Shown here piece after piece: positions 1-12,200 of a stretch of 64,000 bases of DNA. Below the pieces are notes generated by a model. The model was not told the origin of the DNA. It saw only the letters and a program-made list of their open reading frames with translations, and did not search any database. Every line of letters starts with the position of its first letter. The first letter of the stretch is position 1. The translations under genes and the position numbers were made by a program. Origin of the DNA: Siphonodentalium dalli (taxonomy: Eukaryota; Mollusca; Scaphopoda; Gadilida; Siphonodentaliidae). The stretch is taken from positions 19,408,991 to 19,472,990 of the forward strand of contig CP136061.1 of assembly GCA_032622095.1 (NCBI GenBank), given 5' to 3'.

Positions 1-226
1 ATTATTGATAGAATAACTGATATGGGATGGATAGCGTAGTATGGTTATATACCGAAGTTTTTAAATATTGCAAGATTTCATAGGACATATGCGATAAAAA
101 CAAGACTTCGTTTCAGCTGCGCCGAAAAATATTTTGACTTCCGGTGACGTGATGACGTCATTTGCCGGGAAAATCCCCATTGAAAACGAAAGAAGTTCGA
201 AACTGAATTCATTTTTGGATGTGAAA
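1..226 (+). promoter_or_regulatory. Putative NSMCE3 promoter and 5'UTR
   Basis: The sequence just upstream of the first ATG contains an ETS/GABP-like ACTTCCGG at 137-144, a CRE half-match TGACGTGA at 145-152 and a full palindromic CRE TGACGTCA at 153-160. These abut one another about 70 bp before the start codon. Clustered ETS and CRE sites without a clear TATA box are typical of housekeeping promoters. The transcription start is not visible, and part of this stretch is probably 5'UTR. Positions 1-130 show nothing else that I can name. Confidence 0.45.
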
Positions 227-274
227 ATGCCGCCGAAGTCGAAATCAAAAGCTTCATCTAATAGTGACGACGAT
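227..274 (+). CDS. NSMCE3: NSMCE3 exon 1 (coding part)
   Basis: Encodes residues 1-16, a short Lys/Ser-rich then Asp-rich start (MPPKSKSKASSNSDDD). The donor is GTGTGT at 275, after a complete codon. This short exon has no family motif; it is supported by the ATG, the phase match to exon 2 and its position below the CRE/ETS cluster. Confidence 0.75.
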
Positions 275-3200
275 GTGTGTTATAATTTATATTAAATCTG
301 AGTCATTTGTATGTTTAAAATTTAATATTTCACGCGCTATGGGTCGTATGAGCATAAATTGGCTGTAATTTGTAAAGTATACTATTAACTATTATGACTT
401 ATGTAAATTGTAATGTCTAATGATATTGATAAGGCCTAAAAAAATAATATCTGTGTATGGGAGGCCAAATTCACATTTAATAATGAATTGCGCTTAAGCG
501 CAATTGATTGCGCTTAAGCGCAATTGTGACTACTAGTACTATCTAACCTACCCATAAATTATTAGCATGACCTGGTGTATCACCTAGCAACACAAGATGA
601 GCATTGGGCTAATTTTGACCTGTACTCAACAGTCAAACTGTGAGAATGTGTTCAACAAGGAGAATCCCTAATTACATATTATCAGCTTCCCTCTATCCAA
701 AGAATTGATGTCGCCTTCCCGGAACTCTAGTAATGTTTTGTATGATGTTTTTAATGTATTTTTGCACAGATTTTAGCCTTTACTATGGTAATATCCTATA
801 CATGCATGCGGTGCCACTGCATGAGGGCTTTCTTACCTCATACAGTAATGCTCTATTTAATCGACTTCTTAACCACAGCAGAATTATGGGTAACTTTTCA
901 GGATTTAGTCAGAAATATGGCTTGTTGCCATTCATCGAAAAGCTCTCGAGAGCTTTCCGATGAATGGCAACAAGCCATATTTCCAACTAAATCATGAAAA
1001 GTTATCCATAATTCTGCTGTGGTTAAGGAGTCGATTAATTAGAGCATTACTGTATGGTTTACTTATTGACTTAAATCAGGGGGAAAAAACCCTATTTTCA
1101 TATTATCAGCATCCCTGTCCAAAAAATGGTGTGTAATTACTGGAGCTTTGGTGTCTCAGTCCTGAAGCTCTAGTTTTTCTTATTAAATCAGCAGCTCTTG
1201 CACAAATCTATAGTATTTCCATGATCATATAGTGTGAATGTGGTGTCACCGAGGGCTTGCTTCCCTCATATGATGTGCCTGTATACTCGAAAATTGAAGA
1301 AAATCAATGTCGCCCCGACTAATACAGAAAGTAATGCTATTGCAAGTAGCCCCAACTAATATATACCGAAGATAATATAATGCTATCACGAATCGCTCCA
1401 ACTAAAACAGAAGGTGATACTATTGCGAGTCAGCCATTTTGATAAAGAAGTTGGGCTAGCTCCCTACCCATCCAAACCAATGAAACCAAGAAGTGACATG
1501 TCAATAGGAGTTAATGCTAAGTTATGGAGAAACCTATTTATTCACCAGGGGTGTTTTGTTACATATAACCATGAATTGCGCTTAAGCGCAATTGATTGCG
1601 CTTAAGCACAATTAATTATTAAATGTGAATTTGGCCTCCCATATCTGTGTGTTTCCGCTAACGCGGGTCCCAAAAATGTTGGGTCGGTAGGTAGGTAAAC
1701 TTTTTTTTTAAATGACTAATGTGGCATAAAATTTGATATAAAATAAAAATTATTATATGATTGATGTAATTTGTTTTTACATTACGACACCACTGTCATA
1801 CCCCGCTGAACAAAACAAGTGTCCATTTGCACCGCGGTGTATTTGCCGTTCGGCCGCGGTGTCAGAGTTTGAAACTGCAGTTGAGCACCGCGGCCGAACG
1901 GCAAGTACACCGCGGCCGAACAGCAAGTACACTGCGACCGAAAGGCAACTACACCGCGGCCGAACTGCATGTACACCATGGTTAGATTTCTGGTTTGTAT
2001 AGTCTTTTTTTCAGTTTAATGAACGTACACCGCGGCAACTACACCATGGCCGAATGACATGGGGGACAGTGCGTTAGTCCGAGGGTTCGATAGTCCGAGG
2101 GTTAGTCTAATGACTCTAAAGTGGTACAAACGAAGGGTTTAATACAATGTAGTCTATGGCCGTATGGGTTTGATACAATGATAATCCGAGGGTTAGTCTA
2201 ATGACTCTTAATTCTAAAGCGGTACAAACCAAGGGTTTAATAGTCCATGGTTTTGATAGTCAGAGGGTTCAATAGTCCGAAGGTTCAATACTAGTCCGAG
2301 GGTTTGATAGTTCCAGGGCCCATAGAAGCGCCATAGTAGTGTTGTGTCTTGGATATGGGACTGCATTACGCCATAGTAGTCCCATATCCAAGGAAGGGCC
2401 CCGGCAGCAGGGTTTTGTGTCACACTCCCATGGCCAACAACTGGAAGGCAATATAATATCAGGGTTGTAGAAATTAGAATCACAAAATCAAATACAGATT
2501 TCACGTATGAAAGGTCAAATACAATATGCAAACATAAACATTTACCGGTACCGGTATGACATTTCAAGCTTTTAAAAAATGTCGCTTTCTAATGGTACCG
2601 CATTCCAATATATGGCACCAACATTCTTGTCCTGTTGTTAAACTCGGGCACATTGATTGATGATGATTCTTGTTCAATTTCGCGCCAAATGAAATTAACT
2701 TATGACGAGAAAGCAAAGAGGCATTACACAGATTACTATAGTCGATGTCATTTTACCTCCCTTGTCACGCGTAATTGGAAAATCATGGCGACTTTTAACA
2801 GGCAACCACAAATAATTGCACGTTTGGGCCTATATATAGGTGTGTGGCAGAACTCTTGGTCTATTGAACCCTCAGGCTATTGAACCCTCAGACTATTGAA
2901 CCCACAGACTTTTGAACCCTCAGACTATTGAACCCTCAGACTTTTGAACCCTCAGACTATCGAACCCTGAGCCACCCTCAGACTATTGAACCCTTGGACT
3001 ATTGAACCCACAGACTACTGCACTGTACCCGTCGCAAGGCAACGATCACATTCGTAGCCAGCTTTTTAAATCGATCACAATTGTTGGGTTTTTTTTCACA
3101 GGCGATCACATTCTTAGCTAGATTTTAAAATTCCATTGTATTATGCGCAATACCAGTATATACATGTATCAGTAGGATATCCCCCGTAAAGAAGACAAGT

Positions 3201-6200
3201 TATAATTTATGAGGGGGTATCAGCTATTTGTCCGTCTGTCCATCCATGGGAATCTGTCTGTGCATCTACATTTATGATTATGTTTTTCATACTTGGCACA
3301 GATATTCATCACTTCTCTCAGGTGCCTAATATAAATAGTGATGGTTGAGGATTTAGGCTGAAATTAATAATAGTGATGGCATTATCACTCTGTGTCAAAT
3401 AATAGTGATCTTTGGGAACTTTCTCCAAAATTAATAATCGTGCTGACACTATTATATATAGGCACCTGAGAGTATGTGAAATTAACCTGTGGACCTGCGA
3501 TATGAGCTCGATCCAACTTTAAAAAAAAAGTTAAATTATCCCCATTTTTCGACTTAGAAATATTTTGCAACATGCACAGACATTCATAATTGGCTACGGC
3601 AATCAGCAATGCCGAAGCCATTTGCTGAAGCAAACTGGGCCTGGCAAAGGGTTGCCGTAGCAGATTGATGAAGCCAAACATTTTTAAAAACACATATGTT
3701 AATATGACCATTCTTAATGAAGCCCAGTTGACCTGCGGGGGTATCCTTAGTCACATTGGGACAGTCACACCTCTAGTTGTTGTTTTCTTTATTCACATCT
3801 GCATCGAAACAATTAAGGTCTTAGATGTTGTCAGAAGGAGAAACAATTAAGGTCTTCTTAGATGTTGAAGGAAAAATAATTCAGCCGGTGAGCGAGATAA
3901 ACTGGGTAATTTTCAAGAAACATTCTCTGAAGTTAAAATATTGTCTCTTTCACAGAAAAACACATACTTCATTGTCACCAATGATAGTTTATCTGAGTCA
4001 CATAGACATATCAAAGAATAATATGAGAGCAACTGCCCATTACATGTTGAGGTAAAACAAATTAAGGTGGGCGGAAAGATAAACTAGGTAATTTGCAAGG
4101 AAAAGTATCCGAACTTCAATTATTACCTCTATCGCATAAAAAACATGCTTCTTTGTCACCAATGATAATTATAAGAGTAACTGTTCATTAGATGTTGAGG
4201 TAAAACAAATTCAGGTAGGGGGAGATAAACTTGGTAATTTTCAAGGAAAACTTTGGGGGGGGGGGGGTGGGGTATACTAGGTAATTTAGAAAATTAATTT
4301 GCTTCTGCCAAGCCAGGAACAAACATGCTTCCTTGTCACCAATGTTAGTTTTTCTGAGGTACATAGTCATATTAAATGTGAATGATAAATCGAGAGTATC
4401 TGGCCACTACGTGTTAAGGTAAGAAAATTTCACATGGGCAAAATGATCTTCAATTATTCAATTTTCAGTTTGAACTGCTCAAAAATAGAAGTATATGCTG
4501 CAGCTAATGGGTACATATTTATCTTTATAGTCACCAGTGACTCTCACTAACATTTACAAGAAACTTTGTATATAGCATGATATCTGGTTCTACTAATGTA
4601 ATTACACCAAGCTTCAAAATAGAGTGTCGGCCGTTTGCAGAATGAAGTTGCCAGAGGGCTAGCATCACCAAATTCACACTCTGGGAACTTCAATCTGCTT
4701 AAGTCTCAACTACTATGGGACCAAGGATTAGATTGAAGTTCCTCAGTTGAAGTTGGTGACGTTCACCCATTAATCACCTTGATTATGAATTTTATCTCCT
4801 GCAAATTAGGGGATATAGAAACTGAACAGAAGGGAAAATTAACTAAACATAATATTATTTTGAGACCATAGTTACTTCTCAGAAGATGAGGCCTACGCAG
4901 AATGAGGTCTCCAGAGGGTGAATTTGGTGATGCTAGCCCACTATGCATCACTTAATTCATCCTCTGGGGACCTCATTCTGCAAATAACAGACACACTGTT
5001 TAAAGGCTTAAATTCCAAATATGTTACTGAAAAACACATTGTTCCTCCGTTCTGACCCTATTCCGATCATCACAAAACTTCATATAGATCTTCAGGGTGA
5101 CCTCCAGATGGGAGCCATCGATTGTTTCTGAAATTTGTTTTAAAAAAACATGGCCATCTTGCATCCATCGGAAGCCTGCAGTCTTATATTTTGAATTTGT
5201 TTTTGTAAATTTACAGGCATGATTTGGAAGATTTTTGATGAAAAACCATGGCCACCGGCAGTCATTTTGTAGTTTATTCTTTGCATGACTAAATCCTTTG
5301 GCACACCCTACAGACCACATTCCTCATCCGATCATCACCAAACTACAATGCATCTTCAGGGTGACCTCTTGATTGCCATCGATATTTTCAGAATTTCGTT
5401 AAAAACATGGTCGCGCCAGTGGCAATCTTGGATTTTACTTTATATAAATCTCTTCATGTTGACATCAAGTATTACTTAAACATTTCAACTTTCAGTATTC
5501 CTAATCACTCTATTGACTGTAATACATGAAATTATCCCCCATCAAACTTGATTTTTTTCCGAAATTTGTCAAAAAACAATTTACACATTACAATCCATTT
5601 ACTGAATTTTTTTTACTTTCCTTCTTCTTTATCACTCTATTAACTGCTCAGCAAAAAATTATTGACGCCTCCCCAAGTTGAGCTCCAGTGTAATCGACAC
5701 TTTCATTTTACAAAACATCTAATATATGATACACTATTTTTTGTAACTTAGAGCCAAGAGGAATGGATGGATACTGAACCAAGTACAAGTGGAACTCAGT
5801 TGACGCAGTCTCAATCACAGACACAAAGCAATCGTATTCAAAAGGTGTCCGCAGTGTCTGATCCAGAAGAATTCGATAGAAGAGTAAGTTTGTTTTAGCT
5901 CATACTTTTTCTAAGATTCATGTCCAACGTGTCTTGCATTAATTACTTTTAGAGGTTACAGTGGCATCAGAATACTTCTGACTCAATGTAGGGCCCTGCG
6001 AATTGGGGGTTTTCATTTTCTAAATTGAATCGTTGTCTCTAGTGTACGAAACAATTCGGAGAACACTTGTATCGGTAGCCATAACCATAATGAATCAAAC
6101 TCATCATACAGATAAATATCTTGTAAATATCTATCCACATTAATGTGTCATTTGAATTTTGTGCAATAAACCATCTACAGTACCGTGTTCTAAATGTGAT

Positions 6201-9200
6201 GCTACCAGAATATACTAGAAAGATAGTATATTACTAGAGTATGGATTCAGCTCATTTCCAATATGAATATAGATGACAGATGGATGTGACAGTGATGAGT
6301 GGTGGATGGGGAGTAACTCTGCTTAACATTATTTCGAACCTACACATTTGGCAAACTTCATCAGTCTCCATACATTATACTGAAATCTGCTGTTTAAATC
6401 ATTTTGAACTCCTTCTCCTATGGTACTAGTAGTACACTGAACGGAGGCTGGTGAGGTTTGCCAGATGATTTTGTAATTCCCTTATGACCCGCAATTCCTG
6501 GAATCTCACATCCTGGCAGTTATTATTGTAGAGATTGTCCAGTATATTTATAGATCATTTGCGACAATGTTATCATGTGTGGTTGTTTGCAGGGTTCGCG
6601 CTGCCACTTGCCAAATTTGCCAATGGCAAAAATAATTCACATTTGGCAAAAAATATTTTTATTTGGCAAGTAAATTTTTAATTCCTCAATAAAGTTGAAA
6701 ATTATCGGTCAATCAATACCATTCATTTTAGGAAACTATTACAATTATATTGGTGGTGTTTTATATGGTTTCGGAAAAGTTAACACATCCAATAAGATGC
6801 AGTTAATTATAATCTGGTAACATTATTATCGATGGGTGGATGGATTACCAATATTTAGTGTGGTGGTGGTGTTTACATAGCTATACCTCTTGTGATGTTT
6901 CCTTCTGATGAAGCAACTCATCTACCATTTTATTGTTCGGTGATTGGTTTATTGTTGTATGATAAACCACAATAGAGATGAATGCGAGCATAATTATTAA
7001 CTAACTGCTTTCCTATCGATATCAAACATCATTCAAACCGTGAGTGTTGAAACATAAAACTCAATAGAATAATAGAATTTGGCAAACGTAAATTTCTGTC
7101 CAGCGCGGACCCTGGTTGTTTGTAAGTACAGTACTGGGAATTTCTTCAGGCCAAAAATAAAAAAAAAACATTTTGATCAACATAGAAACCATGGAAATTC
7201 ACCTGGTGAAATGATTTTGAATTAGAAGGGCCATGTTTTGAATTAGAAGGGCCATGTTTTGAATTAGAAGGGCCATGTTTTGAATTAGAAGGGCCATGAT
7301 TTGCATCGAATCAAATAATATAAATGATTTTGAATCACATCGAATCGATTTGCAGAACCCTAATTCAATTATTTCTTGACTTACAACTAGGCCTGTAATG
7401 ATTCATCGTGATTTCAATGCAATCGCAATTGTTCTAATCTATGCACTGCATCACGAATGTCTGTAGTGATGCATCACGATTAGCTTACTTTTGCATAAAA
7501 AAATCATCAAATACTATCTGACAACAATCAAGTATTGAGTTTGTCAACATTTTATTCCCAGAGGCACATATCAATTTCATGAATAAGAAAGATACAGCAG
7601 ATTAATTTGCCCTTTCTAGAGGTTGAAATTTCTATGATTCCTGCAATGAAGGCTGAATTAATTTATAGTGGCAACTATTAGCAATACTGTGTTGTGATGC
7701 ACATCGTCACACAAACATCATGATGCATTGTGGAGGTTCACATAACTGCAGCCCTATTTATAACTCATTATATTTATTTCTTGATTCTATTAGTTTAATG
7801 ACCTTGTAAAGTTGATTTTATTAGGTTAATGACCTTGTACAGTTCCTGTTGATTAAAGATCAGAAGAAAGCACCAATTAAGCGACAAGGTGAGCTTCTTG
7901 TGTGTACCCACAATTGTGTGTCAACCATTTTATTCAGCACACATTACAGTCCATTGGTCCTCATCCCTCATCCTATTGTCACCAAACTTCATATGGATCT
8001 TTGGGGTGACCACTGGATGGGAACCATACATTTTTCAAAATTGAAAAAAAAATCTGAATCCATCGGCATACCCTGCGTCTCGGCGCACCCTGCGTCTCGG
8101 CGCACCCTGCGTCCCAAATTTATTGGAGAAATCTTTTTAAAATTTACAGGCATGTTTAGGATCATCTCTAGATGTGAGCTATTGAATTTGAATTTCAATG
8201 TAACACATGGCTTAGATTTTAATCTCAGCATCACTAACTCTTCTTGGACGACGTACAGTCTGCATTTTTTATCCCATTGATCCAAAACAACATATGGATA
8301 TTGAGGGTGACCTGTAGCTCTTTAATTTCTCTGAACTTTGTTTATAAACATGGTCGACAGTGGCCATCATGGATTTCACATTTCAATCTCACCACACAAG
8401 AGATGGGCGGTATTGAAATTTAAATCTCGGTATCAGTATCGGTAAATTTTCATTGATTTACCTTGGTAACTGTATGGTAATTGACCCACCCTTGTATTTA
8501 TGGTTAAATCTCAATGAAATTTCACAGGTATGATTGGGATCATTGTTTTCGCATCATCAGTTCAATCCCTGCAATATATTTTTTAAAACTTTATTCTACC
8601 CCTCGAAGAGAATTATACTCGCAAAGAGAATTTCAGGTATTCGCCCGTCCGTCATTCTGTCTGGACATCTATCCCTCCATTTTTTTCCTGGCAGATGTCT
8701 CAAACAACAGTTGTGAAATCAGAATGAAATTTGGTATTGATGTTCAGTACTATGAGGGCATTCAACAGAGTTTTCAATCGTTTTTTTTCCCAGATTTTCT
8801 GTTTTAGAGTTACATGTATGTATTCATCTTTTTTTATCTGGAAATATTGTCTTTTTTGTCCTTCCGAGCAGATATTTCTACCACCGGTTGACGAATCTCA
8901 ATGAAATTTGGTATTGATGTTCACTACTATGAGGGAATTCAATGGAGTGTTCACCTGTTGTTTCCGGATTTTTCGGTCTAGACTTATTCGTCTTTGTTTA
9001 TCTGAAAATGTTGTTTTTGGTCCGTCAGAATAGATATCCCAACCACCAGCAGGCCTGCAAATTTGAGGCGAAAAAACGTTCTGTTCGCCTGGAGGTTATC
9101 TAAAATGAAAATGCCATGACCGAAAAACAGGTCGTGCCAGAGTTTTATAAATGCAGGTCTCATGATAACTAATTCTCACCTTAATTTTTGCTCAATCAAG

Positions 9201-12200
9201 TCCCAAAATGAGACATTCAAATTTATTACGGTAGATCAGTGAGTTGCCCATCTGTAGTTAATATTAACAGTTGTAGTGATTATTGTAATGCCCTAAGTAA
9301 TCGACTCCATACCCACAGCAGAATTATGGGTAACTTTTCAGGATTTAGTCGGAAATATGGCTTGTTGCCATTCATCGGAAAGCTCTCCCCGAGAGCTTTC
9401 CGATGAATGGCAACAAGCCACATTTCCGACTAAATCCTGAAAAGTTACCCATAATTCTGCTGTGGTTATGGAGTCGATTACTTAGGGCATTACTGTACAT
9501 GATATTTCATTGTCACTTCAGATATCAATAAGATAGTTCTCAGAGAATTCACAAAGGATGCAAACCTGGCTATCAAAAAAGCCTCAGAAAGATTGACAAT
9601 GGTGAGTAATAGAAATAATAGACAGCTTCTGATGTAAGTATTGATTTATATTGGTATAACTTGCGAATAGTAACATGAGGGGAAACAAGATTAAATGGAC
9701 AAAAGGCATTCACTGTGGGTATAAATCTGAATGATCAAAAAGGTTTGTAATATCATCATCATTAAGAAGAACACCGAAAAATAAATAGGCTTTAAAAACG
9801 TCATTGATTAAGTTAACACTAACAGAAAATTGTGCTTCATTCTTCTCAATACACATTTGAGTGATCATAACTTCGGCTGCAACAATTCAGACCTTCACTG
9901 CGATTTTACTATCACTCACTATGCGATGCACATCACAATGCAAATTTTTGGCGACTGACGGCTGTGAAAACTAGATGAACCACATAATAAATATTAGTAT
10001 TTATATTCTCATCAGTGTTCACCTCCGCATATTCATTGAAGTCAATTACAAGACCTAACTAAAATGACCAAAATGCATGGCCAGGTATTAGAAGTAGCTA
10101 ATACAGTCCCCAGATCTGCCCAGATGGGAAGTTTTGAGTGGAAAAGTTTGGATCGCGCACATGAGTTGTTTTTGCATCGCATCGCCCCCTCCCAATATGA
10201 TGCAATGAACTTTAAAACGTGATGCATCGAAATAGCGATGAATTGTGGCAGCTCCAATCATAACCACTACTGCTGTTGGCATATTGTGCTTTATTCTTCT
10301 CAATACACATTTTAATGATCATTTGCAGGTTTTCGGCATTGACCTGATTGAATTATCTGACAAACATAAAGGAACCTACCTTCTCATCAACAATATAGAG
10401 ATGGATCCCGCTAACCCTCATATTGAATGGTAAGCTAATGAGGTGTATCATACGCAACAGGGGGACCTCATGTTATTCAATTATGCTCTACATGAAGGCA
10501 TATTGTGTTTAAATCAAACTGTTATTTCCATAAAAATATCCAACCATACAAATGAAATTTCAGAAAACATAGCATCTAAATGTACACAAATCTAACTGTA
10601 CAGAAATGTAATTATTTGATATTTTATATGGATGGAATTATTCACCGACAGACACACAATTCCACCAACTTACTAGGGCCACTTCATATATAAATGTTAT
10701 AAAAATAACTATGTTGAGCAAGATTTATTGTCATTATGCATCCGAACACCCAAGCACAAATGTTTTCACAGCACAACCACTGAGATCAATTTACAAAACC
10801 TGTACAACATCCTGACAACATGAAATTTAATGGATACGATTCAGTATTATGAGGTATACTTTACGTAGGTCACTAACTTGTTAATTAAATAAACTCATAT
10901 TGACAAAAATTCAGTGTACTGAAAGCTACAGTCATCGTGGTGTGCAATGTTGTGAAAGGGTTAACATTATCGCACTCATGTGTTGTTCTGCAATATTGTG
11001 CCATGAGATACAACTCATACCTTCATTTCTAACTTTCACACGCTTATGTAAATTTATGGCATCCTGTAAGAATTTGTGTAAGAAATGGTAATAAACACAT
11101 GATACTGTACCAGTGTGTTGACTCCAAGCCTGATTATAGCGTACCTGTCATTTGCAGAATGAGGTCCCCAGAGGGTGAAATTAGGGACCCTATCCCACAC
11201 AGCAGGTTAGCATCACCAAATTCACCCTCTGGGGACATCATTCTGCATGGCCTCATATACTATGGGAGACATAGACTCAGATTGAATTTTACTAAATTCA
11301 CCCTCTGGCGACCTCATTCTGCAAATAACAGTCACACTAAACTCAGGCTTGCTCGACTCGTTCTGATATATATTTCTATGGCCAAACAAAATTAATGTTC
11401 TGTTTCTCAGACTCCTTCCTGATGGATGCTTTTTTTGGCCCATAGAAAATAAAAATAATGAATCATCCTACAGCCCAGCTTCACAATTTTGTCCACAATC
11501 TCTGACTGCTACTGGCCATAAATCTGACTGGACACATTTCAACTTGTATTTGTTATTTCTGATGCTGTATGCAATTGGGTTGTGCAACTGATTGTCACAA
11601 TGAAAGTGTATTAAAAACCTGCCTGCCCATTTTGTTAAAATGTGTCCGAGAAACAGATCAGAAACTTTGTGTGGCCTAATCTCACAGGAATGGGATACTT
11701 CTCTCTCTCTCTCTATGAGAACCTTATATCCTCAGGTTACCAGAAGAAAGTTCAAAAACTGCATTGTTAATGGTTCTGCTGACAGTAATATTTATGAATG
11801 GAAATGAGATAGATGACGGTAAGTATGACACTTAAAAATAAGATTCAGGCTTTTTTATCAGCCTAGCTTCAAAACCATTTATTTTATAATGTTAAAGTGA
11901 CCTATTTATTGTGTTTTTGTTATATTTAAGACTGGAAATAGTTTTTATTTCTGACTTTTTGGCTGTCGTTTTCTGCACTGTTTAGTGACAGAGAATAGAG
12001 CACTGACACTATATTTTTACATCAATCATTGCGCTCAGGTGGACTCTTATTTTTACGACCACTGTTCAAATAAAACACTAATGAAGCTCACTAAAAGTAC
12101 ACGGTGGCAGTGTCTTGTCACCAATACAGTTTTAATCAACCTGTCATGAGCCATCACAAAAACGACCACATAGAGTTTAAACTTTTAAGCGATCCGCAGT

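Larger units (their letters stand above)
5989..7362. mobile_element. Old hAT-like element, copy 1
   Basis: Starts TAGGGCCCTGCGAATTGG and ends GATTTGCAGAACCCTA (imperfect inverted repeats). Flanks ACTCAATG and ATTCAATT are a decayed 8-bp duplication. Aligns along its length with 26314-27630, sharing for example GATGGGGAGTAACTCTG and ATCATTTGCGAC. Carries a younger hAT MITE at 6590-7114. No transposase frame survives. Confidence 0.65.
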
